Source: Nissolia schottii (lineage: Eukaryota; Streptophyta; Magnoliopsida; Fabales; Fabaceae). Taken from it: a stretch of DNA of 64,000 bases. This document shows positions 23,940 to 37,800 of the stretch, in pieces (the stretch's first letter is position 1; each line of letters begins with the position of its first letter). Location: positions 624,029-688,028 of the forward strand of contig QANU01028836.1 in the NCBI GenBank assembly GCA_003254905.1, written 5' to 3'. The translations under genes were made by a program, and so were the position numbers. The notes under the pieces were generated by a model, which saw nothing but the letters and a program-made list of their open reading frames with translations, ran no database searches and was not told the DNA's origin.

Positions 23940-26900
23940 CAAATGCCTTTTGGGTTTCATTTAAATAAATAAATTTAAGTTTTTCATTTTCAATTTTGAT
24001 ATTTGTATATTTCAAAAATAGTTATCTAATTGCTTCAATTAATAAACAAATATTATGTAATAAAAAAATAAATATTAAACAATTAAATATTTGGTGATAA
24101 GATTTATTTTAATGTTTTATAATAATATTAAAATGTTTAATGATAATTTTATTTGATTGTTTTATAATGCTTATTTTTATGTCCTGTGATATGTAAATAA
24201 ATTTTTTCTTTTTTTTGGCTTTGTGCCTCTTGCCACATGGAATGTGTTTGCTGCCGGCTCGATTTGGGTGGCTGTAAGCAGGGAAAGAGAACATGAGAAT
24301 TTCTTATTCATTTTATTTTGGGTTTTTGTTAATTGTATTTCATTGTTATTGTTATTAGTAGTAGTAAATTAGATAATATTTGTTGGCATTAACTCAAAAT
24401 TGACCGGATACATATTTTTACAAAAATTGGACTAAATTTAAAAAAGGACGGATGCTATGAAACGGAGAGTCATTATTAATAGAATTTGATTGATAAACAT
24501 TGTTAAATGTAAAAGAATTTTTTAATATCATATAATCATGTTTTTAAAATATTTGTTGAATTCATATTTTAATGTAGTATTAATTATTTTATCTTAAACA
24601 AAAGTGTTCATCATTGTTAGTAATTAGGTTCATACTAAGTGATAGATTGTTGGTGAATATTTTTTTTTCATTCTCATATATAAGAATTAGACTTGTATCC
24701 CACAATAAATGAATAAGACATGCTAATACTACATCACACATCATGGTTATTGGTTAACAATACCTTTAATTTTATTGTAGTCATTAAATGTATTGTCAAG
24801 GTTTGCTTCTTTGTAAATAAGAGTATTTTTGTACATTCAAATATTTTTTACTATTTTTAATAACATTTATTATTTTTTAAATTTTGCATATTTTTAAAAA
24901 ATAAAAATGGACACTTTATTTTACATTGAGAATTGTTTGGGAAACTTATTTTTAAACGTGACTAATTATGTTACTTATCTCATACGTATATTTATCAAAA
25001 TCTAAAATTATAATCAATGACATAAATGTAGATTATAACAATTATACGTACAAGATAAGTAACATGATAAATTATTATTTAAAGGACGTCTCTCAAACAC
25101 TTACATTAATAAAGAAAGACTCTTATTTTAAAAAGAAACAGAGTACAATAGGCCATAAACGTGGGAGAAAGGAAACAATGCAATTAATAAAAGTAATATT
25201 AGTATATAATATTAATTAAAAAATGATGACGATTATTACTAGACGACGGAATGAGAACTCATTAGTCCTTCTACTTTAAAATAATTGTAATTTTAGAATA
25301 AATACATTTATACATTTTTTCATGTTATTTGTCCCTTTTATTAGTAAGATAAGATGAGTCCACTTAAAGAGATTTGAACCACTTTTTTGTTTACCTAATT
25401 AAAGTGAAATTCTCTCTTTTAGAAAAGAATAAATAAAGTGAGTCTCAAAGTAACAAGATTAAAGATTCTAGAAAAGAGTAATTAGAGATACTCTAAAACT
25501 CTTTCATTAATTCATAAGATTTAAATTTAAGACTTTATTAAAAAAAATGTGGAACTGCTTAAATTAAATTACTGACCTGACCAGGGGTAACGGAGAGTTA
25601 ATTTTTTTATTTTGGTATTTCAAAAATAAAGTGAAACTTCATTTTTTCAATTCTAATAGTATGAAAATTAAAGTGAGATTTAAAATAATGAGACTAAAGA
25701 TTTTAAAAATAGTCATTAGAAATGCTCTAAAAATCTTCCATTAATTCATAAAATTTGAATTTAAGATTTTATTAAAAAGAAATAAATGTCAAACTACTTA
25801 AATTAATTAGACTTATTATATTTAAAGAATAGCTAATTTTTTTATTTTAATATTTTAAAAATTATATTAATAACAACAGAGTTTAAACATAAGATCTTAT
25901 ATATACAACTAAATACCTCACCACTGTAAAAAAAATTCCAGTGGACTGGGAGAGTGAATTTGAGGCTATAGATTCTTTCTTAATTCGAGTAAAATTACTT
26001 ACATTAACAAAATTAAATTAGTAGTATAATATTTTTATATGAGTGGGTCAGTTTAGTTGCGGAAAACGAGGGAGAGCGCAATCACCAATTTACCCCTCAT
26101 CCTCATCACTCATCACTCATCACACTTCCACTTGGCAGAAACAGCCAAAACTTCGGCTGGACCGGACTGGACCAGTATCTTTTATTTCCCATTAAATTAG
26201 TTTTTTTTTTGGGTACATCCATTAAATTAAATTTAAAGGACATCAGTTAATTTCTTGAAATACTCTCGTGGCAGTATCTGAAAGATTCACCTCTGAAAGA
26301 ATCATGGTCGGTAAAAGAATCACTGTTTTTAAAGAGATAGAGAGAAAGATCGTTGCTACAAAGATTCAAACTTGATAGCACACTCGCCATCATTGAATGT
26401 TGAGAAATTTTAGTGTCACCATAACTCGAACGTAGTCTCTTAATATTTTTAGGGGAAAGATAACAAGTTACAGTAAATATTTTTAATGCATTAAAAACTT
26501 GTAAATTTTGGGATACAATATTATTTTTAAAGTAATGTTAACAAAACTCTTGTTTTTTTTCATTTATTAAAATATTTTTAGATAAAAAAATATGTGAAAT
26601 ATTTAACTTATTAATTTATAAATTAATTTATTCATTCTTATAATAAGAATGATATTTAATATTTTTTTATTTTATCCTTAAAAATACTAAATATCATTCA
26701 TATCTAATAGTGAGTAAATTAATTTATTATGTCTCTTAAGCATTGTTCTTTTAGGTCTCATCAAGTTGAATTATTTTTATTGTATGCTTTAAAAAAAATG
26801 TGTTAAATTTAATACTTACTTAAAAATTGGTATTGAACGTTATTTTTTCTATTCCCAAATGATTATCTTCTTTTTATTTTGGAGTAATTTTTTAAATAAT

Positions 26901-29900
26901 TATCCACTTTCTAAATTGAAATCATATTAATTAATTTTTTAATATACTTTTATTTAATAAAAATTATGAAAAAGAGATAAATTAATAAATACACCCTAAA
27001 AGGAATAATTTTATAAAATATTAAAAAAATTAACTTTGGTATTTTTAAATATTTTTTAATATTCATGCAAAATAAAAATAAAAATTGACAACTATTCAAT
27101 AACGGAGTTAGTAGCTTCCAGAGATGCAATCTCGTGCAATGCGATGGGCTGAGCTACAAAATTAAATTAATTATTTTAATCCCTCGAGATTACAAATATC
27201 AAAATGTCCTTTTATTTGGTCTTAATTTATTCTCCAATGGGGTAGGAGTTAGGACTGCGCTTTAATAATAAATTAATCCTTGCACTCAAAAACAGTGGAT
27301 CTAAAATGTTCAAATTGAACTCTTTCTCATTATTTTATGATTTTACTCACTCCTTTAAAAAAGAAATAATAATTAAAGAAGTATCTAGCAGGACCTTATT
27401 TTAAACGAGGAATCTCGCTAGTGAAATTGTAACCGGCTCGAGCTAAAAAATTATAATTAAAAAATAAATTGTAGAGTGGCTCATCATATTTTATTATATC
27501 ACGATTTTGTATGGGTTTTAACACTTTCGCAATTTATTAAAAACATTTAATTTTTTATAATTTTTACTTTTAATAGAAAAACTGAAAGAAAAAAAAACTT
27601 CTATAAGTAAAATAACACATCCACGTAATAATAGATTTAAATTTTCTAAAATAAAATCTGTTTTTCATTTAAAAAAAAAGAATTATTTTACCATTAAATT
27701 TATAAAATAAAAAATGTATTTCATTATCACTTTATAAATTTAATGAGTAAAATAAGAGATTTCATCTAAAGGATCGTAAGTCCGTTTTTTGGGGTTAAAT
27801 TTATAGATGCATGAATCTGTAGAATAATATTGTTGATTCTGTGTATGGCCAGAAAATATTGTTGATTCTGTTTCCATGGTCTAGGGAAAAGTATACACGT
27901 GGTAAGAGAGTCGGCAGGAAAAAGGAAAGAGAGTATACCAACGTGTTGTCGCTTTTAAAAAAAATAAAGAAAAATTAAATGATTTGATATCAATTCCATC
28001 AAAAGAATTTTTTTCCCTCATAATCACTATACGTCCAATTTAAGTTAGGTTTGTTTGTTTGTTAGTTATTCTCTTAAATTATCAGTATTTAGCATTCATT
28101 GGACCAATTAATCTAACTCAAATCAGTTTCATTATATAAAGTTTTTTTTTCATGATTAGTTTTTCTAATAAGTGCCTTCTTAAATCTAAAGTAATTTTTT
28201 TAATCATTTTCAACTTATAATTAAAAACTTATAACTTTAAAGAAATATTTCTTATATTAATTTTATAATAAGTGTTCTAAAGAGTAAAGACAATTGTAAA
28301 TGATTTCTTATATTACTAATATTTTAAAAAAAAGTGCCGAAAGACTTGCCATCAATTAAGCTGATCAATTAAGTCAGAATAATTAAAGTTCGTTAGACAA
28401 CAAAATAAAAAATTTAAAAAGAAAAAAAAAAAAGGGAAAGAGAAAGAGAGAGTGGCTCGTGGCCTAATTAAAATGGTCAAGGTGGTTTCCACTTTCTGCT
28501 GTAAGCTCCTTAAACCATGGGGGGAGACATGGCGGCTATAACAATTGACTAAATTGCCAAGGGCTATAAGACTCCCACTTCTCCCAATTAATTCAATTTC
28601 ATAATTAAAGAGGTTGATGGGGACTACAACTTGGGCGTGCTGGGGTTGGTGACTAGTCGACACCATAGCACACAGCTAATGCTAAGTGGCTTTTACACTC
28701 ATTAAATCAATTAACCAAGACTGTGAGTGTAATTTTTTTTTTACACAGTTTTCTAATTAAATTTTGTTACATAATAAAATACAATTAATTTTTTTTGTTT
28801 TATTTAAAAATTATGTATATAAAATAATTTAATTGAATAATTATATAAAAAAATTTATGCTATTAATGAATGTCAAAAGTATATTTTCATATTGATATTA
28901 ACTTTACTATTTATAATGAAAAAAATATCAGGGTTGTGACTTGTGATTTGGCTGTCATTGCTGACTAATGATCGCCAAAACTTCAAGTTAATTAGATTCA
29001 TTTTCCGATTTTTTTTTAACGAGAAATTCTTAGATATATACTATTATATAAAACCACACGGATAAGTTGCAACCGGCCGCACACAACTGCTACCCGGATA
29101 ATATTTTAATAAGTTGAAACGTTGTTTAGAGCACGTGGGAGTGACTTTTGCGAATCGCAATCAATGCGTTGAGTCACTGCATGTGAAATTAAGGTTACAG
29201 TGGGAGACTTACTGGTCCATTTAAAAAACTTAAGGTTTGCCCGATCCGTTTAACCCATGTGGGTTAAACAAGTTTTTTTTTTTTGTTGGGTCATATTTTA
29301 TATGTTTAGTCCTCTTATTTAATGTATGTAAATGAATTAGTCTAAGGTTTATGTTTATTTTAACACTAAACGAACTAATTTAGTTTATAGGTCAGTTAAA
29401 CAAATTTTTTACTATTTGTAAAATGAGTTTTATAATATTAGTATACCCATTTAACCGGCTAAATAAGTTAGCCCATGGGTCGAGCCTATTTGACATACCT
29501 AGTTGTAGGGTAGAGAATTCACCGCTGACAAATATGATTAACGTTAATTTAGAGTTTAGAGCTTTAAAATAAAGAATGTTTTTGATATTTTGAATTAATT
29601 TATTATTTAACTGAAAGATGAATAATAATATTTATTTTTATTTATTTTTTAATTAATTATAATGACAGTTGAATTTTAACCATATGTTTTTTTATATTTA
29701 ATTATTTTTAATAATTAAAAATTTAATTAAATATCTTTTTAAAATAATTTAGTGACAGATATATCTGTTGATACTCATATCAAAAGATGATTTCTGTTGC
29801 TTATATTACCAGCGGATATATCTGTCGAAAAGTTGCGGCGAATACTTTATATGTAGTTACTTCCTTAGCAATGACTGTTTTACTGTCATGAACCAAAATC

Positions 29901-29940
29901 TGATTGTGACTGCACGTAGGACTATAGGACCTACTGAAGC
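23940..29940. other. AT-rich intergenic region, no gene
   Basis: No credible coding sequence is present. A diverged tandem duplication lies at about 25370-25820. Around 26060-26190 there is a GC-richer patch with short CATCACT repeats and no clear identity. At about 29220-29505 there is a remnant ending in GACATACCTAG with GGGTCGAGC-type strings, resembling one end of a hAT-type MITE. The rest shows only homopolymers and short AT repeats. Confidence 0.55.
25370..25820. repeat. Diverged tandem duplication, about 235-bp period
   Basis: Matching order of strings (AAAGTGAGTC/AAAGTGAGAT, then ACTAAAGATT, then CATTAATTCATAA) recurs about 235 bases apart. The copies differ at many positions, so the duplication is old. 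Confidence 0.55.
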
Positions 29941-30099
29941 TTGCTGACTAATTAAACATTGATTTATTTAAATTATTTAGACAAATTAACTATGAAATTG
30001 TAATCTGAATAATAGTACATTAAATACTATCTTGTGTTAATTTTTTACAACTATCATAACATATAACTGACTAAATAACTCAAGTTAACTGGCGTGGAA

Positions 30100-33053
30100 C
30101 ATCCTGCTTTTAATTATCTGGAGCGACTACTAACTAATAAACTAAACAAAACTCTTCCTACTCCACTATGAAGCATAGCTCACCATTGACTCAGAGACTA
30201 GTATCGCTAACTGAGCTAGAGGGTCAACACCATGGTCTTCAACTGGATATGAAACAAATAGATGAGGGGTGAGTTCATTATTCAATGAAACGGGTACCAT
30301 GGTACCACATCACATAACATAATCTAAATCATAGATAATCATTTAGCAATAATAATAACATTAATATAATAATTGAGCAACAAGTAACTAGATGTACATA
30401 GTACAAAGATAACATACACTACTAGAAGCACAATGACACAACCAGACCTGTCCATCTCCATACAAGGGGTCAAGATGAGATTGATATTCCATCTTCGGTC
30501 AAGGAAGACTCATGGACACGCTAAACTCATATGGTCAATCAGATCTCTGGGTACACTAAACCCGTTTTGTTAAACTGAATGGTTGGGTACGTTGAACCCG
30601 ATGGTTGATATGAACCTGTTGGTATGCTAAACCCATAAGTGTAGGATTGGGTACACTAAACTCGTAAATTGAAATGGACTATTGTGTACATTATACCCAT
30701 TCGCCAGAACAGGCCATAACGAGTACGCTAAACTCATGCCCCCCCAAACACAAACAATTAATGCAAAATACTAAACAACATATAACATGTTATCAACTAA
30801 ATCGTATTTGTCTGAACGTAATCCTAGCATACAACTATTGATTCCATGCATCACTATATTATCTGAGTTATCTAAGTTGTCTGGATGTATCTGAGTTACT
30901 ATGCTATCGAAGTTATCTGAGTTGTTCGAACCACTACACTAAACTATCTTATAGGGATTTTGGTAAGGCATGTTGAACACTAATTATATTAACTAAACCT
31001 TAACGATCTACTAGTAAATGGTGAGGACTAAATATTGTGATCAACCTTACTTATTGATTACAAATTCTTGACTTGGCCTCGCTCCATTGTCTATGACACT
31101 AGATTGTCTCGACTACCACATGGCTAACAGGCCTAGCATATTATGATCGTTTTACCTTAACCTCAGACTTGGTGATTACTAACTGCCCCTACTAACAAAA
31201 TCGACTAACTGGTGACAACTTGGCTAAGTCTATGTTGGCTGGCGGGGACGCTACGATTATACTACCTAACTATTCTGATAACAACTAATTATGTCATTAT
31301 TGCTAACTTGACCAACTACTCTATAACCGTTGAATGAACTACAATGTATTGGCTAACTGTCATGGAGTTACCATTTGAACTAGCGTAACTATATTGGTTG
31401 ACTCTCCTATGACCACTACCTATTTTCGGAGTCTACATTTGGCTAACTGTCATCAACTGGTGGTTGAGGTACTATGACTATGCTTACCAATTGTGGGGAA
31501 CTATTGGCTGATTTGCGACGACACTGATTAACTATCTGGTTACAGTTGATTGGACTTTATACCATATGAACTCATGGTTCATTAACTACAAACTATTCTG
31601 CTAATATTTCCTTGGTTAACCGTTTGATATATGCTACTGGCTATCTTATCCGAGTTGTTAACTACTATATTGTAACTGCTTTACTATTTTAGAAACTATC
31701 AGCTATACTAATGTAACTATGATGACTAATTGCTCATGGTTGTTGTCTAGCTACTAGAATTGTGCTAGATGGCTAGGTCTATGCATACCCTAAGTCCAAT
31801 GATATGACTTACTGAGTACGTTGAACTCTTGCCAAGGCAATGATCCTATACAATAGTCTAGCCAATGTGTAGACGTGAGTTTGCTATCCTAGAATTCACA
31901 TGTTATATTGGTTATGTTTTTTTTAACAAACTTGTTGATCTAATTTATGTCATGTCTATTACTTAACTATAGGTTATGTCTGTATAGCCCACATTACTAC
32001 CAATTATGAAAATTTTGACCTCTAAGCTTATAGGCATACATCCCTAAGCATATAGTCTTCAAGCCTATTATTCCTATACTAACACATGCATAATAATGTT
32101 ATAAAACATAAAGGCATAACTGACTCGATTGAACAACAGTGCATGACATAAACCGTTCAACGAACTAGGACCTACACTCACCTAGGGTCGTTGAAGAGGT
32201 AAGACCAACTCTAGAAAGTTCCTAATGGGATGTTGCGAATGTTGGGACATAAAAATAAAGGACAAGTTGAGTTAATAAGAAGACCTAACTGACTGTGGAA
32301 CAATGTAAACGAGCATTGTTTGTCAATGTCACGATGCCTTGTAGCGTTGCGACATTGATGCCGCGAAAACTTGGGCTGGCCCCAGAGCCATTACGCCTCT
32401 AGAGTATAATAGTGCCGACGAGCATAGCACCAAGGCGCCTTAGTGGTGCCACTGTGTTGGCACCGCCACCTAAAAACCCTAAACAATATAAAATTATGAC
32501 GTAGAGAGAGAACAATGGGACTTATTGAAAAAGAAGTGGAGAGGACGTCGTCTTCTCCTTCCAAATGTCGCCTTCAAGCACCCACACTCCATGGAGACGA
32601 CATAACTTAAATTAGGGAGAGTGCTTACATGGAAAGGACCTTCACTAAGTACATAAGTGCACTAAAGAGGGAGGAAGAGACAAGTAGTAGTGTCTACTCA
32701 TCCAAGGTATGGGGGAAAAGCTAGAAAGGGTGCTCTATATTTATAAGAGGGGAACTACACCACTCTAAAGAGTATTGGGCAATGTGGGACTTCGCATCGG
32801 AGCACTATTTCACTAGTGGAGTGCAATAGCGCTGGAGTGCTATGGCGCTGGTAGAGCGCTATGGTGTCGATTGAGCGCTATTGTGCTGGTGCTGTTTTTA
32901 GAAAAAGCTCCACGACACATTTTTGTGTATTTTGGCATGCCTAGTTTGCTCCAAACTCACCCGAAGGGCCTCCAAAACTTCCTTAGGCATACTATGACCC
33001 TCCCTAAAGTCTTGTCAACCCTTCATAAGAGCACCTATAGATATGGGGCATCA
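30100..33053 (-). mobile_element. Probable LTR of a Ty3/gypsy-type element, minus strand
   Basis: On the minus strand the proposed left end is TGATGCCCCATA near 33053. It is followed by U3-like sequence, a TATA box (TTATAAATATAGAG) at about 32736-32749, and later a segment ACTCACCCCTCATCT (about 30268-30282) that also occurs near the 3' end of the certain gypsy LTR at 42181-43960. It reads as non-coding throughout and is richer in GC than its surroundings. No polyprotein or target duplication was found, and the other end is not defined, so it may be a solo LTR. Confidence 0.5.
30510..30740. repeat. Short degenerate motif array inside the LTR-like region
   Basis: A motif close to GGGTACACTAAACCC occurs about seven times at irregular 25-50 base spacing (for example near 30517, 30548, 30586, 30621, 30645 and 30721), with one more near 31816. 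Such arrays occur in U5/R parts of plant LTRs, but their role here is unknown. Confidence 0.6.
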
Positions 33054-33329
33054 CCTTTATTGACGAATATTGTTCGCCGCAAAATTTGCTAGTAGTGGTG
33101 TCATACCATTGATAAATCCGACAAAATATGGTGTTTTTCTAGTCATGATTAATTTCACTAAGGAAATTAATACTCTAATTCCTTTGATCATGTAGTCATT
33201 ATTAAATGCAATAGAATTAATGATATTATTGAAAATAGTCAAAATTGATAAATATTAAAAGAAATAAAAAAGAAAAATTATTAGTAGGTCTATACATGAG
33301 ACACCAAAATTTTGTCAAAAAAAAAAACC

Positions 33330-33520
33330 ACACACTAATTAGTCGGTTGTTCCAACTGTAGGCGAGAACAATAATTAGGTGTCTTAGGTTTGAGTCCCGA
33401 GAATAGAAAAATTCTTTATTAAAAGACCTCTACACTCTTTAAAGGGATTCAGTTAAGTTAAGTTGGGTCCTGATAATTGGGCTCAGCTGTCAGTGGTTCA
33501 ATCAACGCCAAAAAATTATT
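33330..33520 (+). repeat. SINE-like element
   Basis: A B-box-like string (GGTTTGAGTCCC, about 33388-33399) is followed by the same 3' body as the copy at 6440-6545, ending in GGTTCAATCAACGCC and an A-rich tail. The tRNA A-box is not convincing. The family is not known to me. Confidence 0.45.
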
Positions 33521-34600
33521 TGTACATTTAAAAAAAAGTATTGTAAATACTAAGTAGTTAATAATACATTTTCTTAAAACGAGAACGTCTAAAAATACAT
33601 GCATAGACCAAATAAATAGAGACACAAGGTTCTCCATACTGACCAAATTAGCTTATCGGATAGTGTATATATGTTATACTGGTGATTAAGGCATGCAATG
33701 AAAGGAACATGTGAGAATACGTACCTAGGTGTTTGATCTTCACTTCCCAGCTTTTGGGTAAGCTAATTAATAAGCCGTGGCACATCAATTGACACCGATG
33801 ATTATATTTTTATATATACAAATTAATATGATATCTTATATTATGCTTTATCTGGATTTTATGATGGGGTCCTGTGGCTGGAATATTTTGAAATTTCACA
33901 AAGAGAAATAAATAAATAAGACACAGACAAAAAAAAAAAAAAAATCTTAATTTCTTTTATCCTCACCAGTCACCATGAACGTTTTGCTAGTAAAATAGAA
34001 AATGCAAACAAACAAAAACACTTTTGAAAAGAAATGGGATATATGATAAATTAGCCCTATTTGAATAGGTAGGGTCATCGATCTCGATGAGCAATCACCT
34101 AATCTGGTTTAATTTGCTACAATCCACAAATTTTTTCCTATTTTGAAAAAAATGATTCATTATCCTAACTATATTGAAAATTTGGGCATGTTTTAGGGAG
34201 AACTTAGGTAGCATCGTTTCTATAAGAAAAACCAAGCTAATACCTAAATGTAGCTCAAGGTTGAAAACACCTGCTGCACATTTTCATTTGGAAAAGAAGA
34301 CACGCATGTAGAAGGTCTATTATATATATAGAAGTCTAGGAAATTCTTGTGTGATTATATATAGAGATAATTAAGTTGGTGACTATACATAAATTAATAC
34401 TTCGGTCTCCACTTAATTCACTTAATTTAGAGACTCGTTACTTAAAGCGGATGTTAAGTTTGTATGTAATCGAGAGTATATTCAAATATGATGCTATATA
34501 AACATCCTAAAATTTATCAAGAAATCCAAATAAAAAGAGTAAATTAGATAGAGGATATTAATTCAAAAACTAATTAAAGGTAGACATAGCCCAAAAAACC

Positions 34601-34819
34601 CTAGACAAAACTATCTAAAGAAATTTAGGTTTTTGTAATTTAAATGTAATAAGACATACGTTGGTTTTGTTTGATTAATTCTTTCATCATAAGCTACTCT
34701 ACCTAATAGTAGACAAAACTAGCCAAAGAGATTTAGATTTTAGTAATTTAAATGTAATAAGACACACATTGGCTTTGTTTGATTAATTCTTTTCATCGTA
34801 AGCTACTCTACCTAATAAT
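34601..34819. repeat. Two-copy tandem repeat, 108-bp period
   Basis: AGACAAAACTA occurs at 34603 and 34711, and both units end in AAGCTACTCTACCTAATA. Divergence is around ten percent by eye. Confidence 0.75.
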
Positions 34820-37800
34820 TAACAGAGGGCATAATTTTGTTGTAGTTAGAAAGAAAGGCACGTATTGATTATATGTATTAATGTCCAAGAAAATTAAATT
34901 GATATCTAGGGAAAGAAATAACAAACGACAGCCAAAGAAAGAATGAGGAAGTGAAAAAATATAGCTAGTGTTTTAAACTAATCAAAAAACACCAATTGTT
35001 TGCTTCAAGTCAAAACCAATTGATTGCTTCAGTATAAACAAATGTACTAAATTAACACGCAGTCAATCCTTTAAAATGAGAAACTCACCTTAAAAGGTAA
35101 AATGATATTTTTTATCATTGGATTAATAAAGTGTAAATGAGTCACATTTTTCACTTAATTGATTTAAAGGTAAAACTCCTCACACTTTACTCTCTAAAGT
35201 GAGTTTCTCATCTTGGAAGATCCAAATTCGTAACATAGATATGAGGAGGAAAAAAAAACTTAGCCATGTTGCAATGACGACTTGAGAAGTTCCAAGAATT
35301 AAAAAAAAAAAAAAGTGATTGAATAGAATTTCCTTTTCCCAAGCTAGGTAGCAATGTTTGTGCACTATGAAGAGAATTTGCGGAAACATAAACCGCATCA
35401 AAACACTAAGATTTCAAATGAAAGACGCAAAGTAAAAAAGGTGCTAGCTAGAAGCACGTGTGTGTATTTGTTTGATAGGAACTACTCGTATTTGAAGTCC
35501 ATTAGACTGTACCCTATAATCTGATATGAGTCAAGTCAGCTCACTATGGAAGTAAAACTCATTCAGTACTAGTTTTTTTTTTCATCCATAAGACTCGAAT
35601 CAAAAACTTTGTTTAAATGAAACAAATGTCGAATTACTTGATACCGCTTAAATGTTGTTTTCTTTTTTGGTGTATCTTTGTAACCCATTGTAGGTATTGT
35701 TAGTCTAGCATTATAACACACTACATTGTAGTGGTTGTTGGTTTTGCCTTAATTTGGATAGGTCGGTATCTCTTTTCTTCTAAAAAAAGTAAGTTTCTCC
35801 CATTGAACTTTTTCTAAAGGTTTTTAGTAAGTCATTCTCAACTTTGTCGGATTTATTTTTGTCTTGTGGCTTGACGATTACTGTAATGGTTCTTTATGAT
35901 CTTTTTTTGTGGTGGTTCTGTGTTCTCTTTATATGGTAGAATAAAATTCGCGAAATGAATTATAAAAGAAAGTTTGAACCACGTGTGTAATATGTTGTAA
36001 GTGAATTAATCTAATTCCCTATGAGGAAAAAAGAAAATAAAGGACAAGCGAAGTGCTTTACAGGATGAATTTCAGTATGAAAATAAAATTGGAAACTTAA
36101 TAAATTGAACTTGGAACAAGAAAGTAAAAGGAGAAGTGAAAAAGTAGTTCACTCTCGCTTTCAAGCGGAAAAAATAAATAAATAAAGCATGCACTTTCCT
36201 AAAGTTGTTTATCAAATAATAACTTTTAAATTTGCCAAAAGCGACGTGAGAGAAGAGTATCTATAAAGCATAAAGCAAGAGTAATACGATTTGAGGAGCC
36301 ATAGTCTAATAGTAAGATTAATTGAGGGTTGGATTGGAACGTTGCATATTGGGAGAGGTAAAAGAAACGCAATTAAAACGATGCATGGTGTAGTTATAAG
36401 GAAGACTGCTCTATTACTACCATTTTCAAATATAGGCTACTATAGTGCCCAATTTAGCAACACAATATAAATAGTGTTTAATAGTGTAATTAAACATAAG
36501 AACATTATGATCGCTTTCCTCTTTCCTCTATCTTAGCTTCTATATCTCCCACTCCTCTAATCCCCTTCTCTCTTGAGTGGCTAAAAACACAATGTTGAAG
36601 ATAAGTGTATGTAAAATAGTGATTTAATGGTGTTGTGGAAACAACAACAATGATCGTGAGACGACTGTACATAGTGATGTAGGAGCTGGGTATGATGGTG
36701 GCAAAAGCAGAAGACATTAGAACAATTTCAATCATTCATTACTTGAATCCTCGTCTCCGGAGGACCAGATGACCCAACGCAAGGGTCACCAAATTAAGAA
36801 TTAAGGAGGGAGGGGAAATTGTGAGCTTAGGCAGTGCTTAGTAGAGTGATAGGATACATGAATAAATTTTTTTTATACTTTACTAAAATTAAAACACAAA
36901 ATTTTGACATGAAATTAACTGTGAGAAAGACATAATTTTTTATTTATTTTTATTCTTGTGTCTCTCTCTTTTTTTTTTTTATAATTTATTTGTGTCTTGT
37001 TCTACTAACGAAATGCTGCCCAAGACATGTGAGAGCCCATGAGAGGCTACTAGGATGGGGGAGGTGGGGCATGAAAGAAGCAGGCATGCATGTGGATTGG
37101 TAAACGTCGCATCTACGATCTAACGCTGTACACACTCTCCCCCAACCCCCTTTTCTCTCTCCCCTCTTCCTTAGTCACACAAACACAAACGCTCTCTTCT
37201 TCTTTGCTTCAAAGTCATTGGAGAGAATCTTTGCAAAGATACTTGGCCCCCCTCCTTCTCAACTTTTCTCTACTCCATCATTTAAATTATGTTATTTGTA
37301 CTTATTTCAACTTAAAATAATATTCTGTCAATACAAACTCATTAATCATTAGATAAATTTTTAAAAATATTGCATACTTTAAAACTATTTTATTTAATAA
37401 TAAATAAATATGTGTCAATACAGTGTTTTACATCATCACGACCCAAAAAGAACATTTGTTTTCATGCGTCCCAAAAGGATTCTTCCCAATCACGTGCTTC
37501 TCTCTCTACATGTCTTTCAGTACTGTCCCCCTCCCTGTTTCTTGTCCACAGTTATATGAGTCGCCACCCCCTCTCTTATGTTGCCTTTTCGGCCTTTGTA
37601 AGAGTACCATTTCTTTGTAGTTTGTACCCAAAAAAAGAAAAAAGGAAAAAGGTATATTAGTATTTATTCTAGACAAAATCTCCAAAATCATCTACCAAGA
37701 TTTCATTTTCTAACAATTTGATAACAGTTAATTTGTTTTTGCCACATTAATTTCTATTAAATTTTATCGTCGGACAAGTTAGTCTTTCCTTCCGTTAGTT

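Noticed and set aside
28352-28666. 104-codon minus-strand open frame
   Set aside because: Low-complexity Phe-rich stretch, no motif, AT-rich background.
37090-37660. Several overlapping plus-strand open frames
   Set aside because: They overlap in different frames, are CT-rich and low-complexity, and have no recognised domain.
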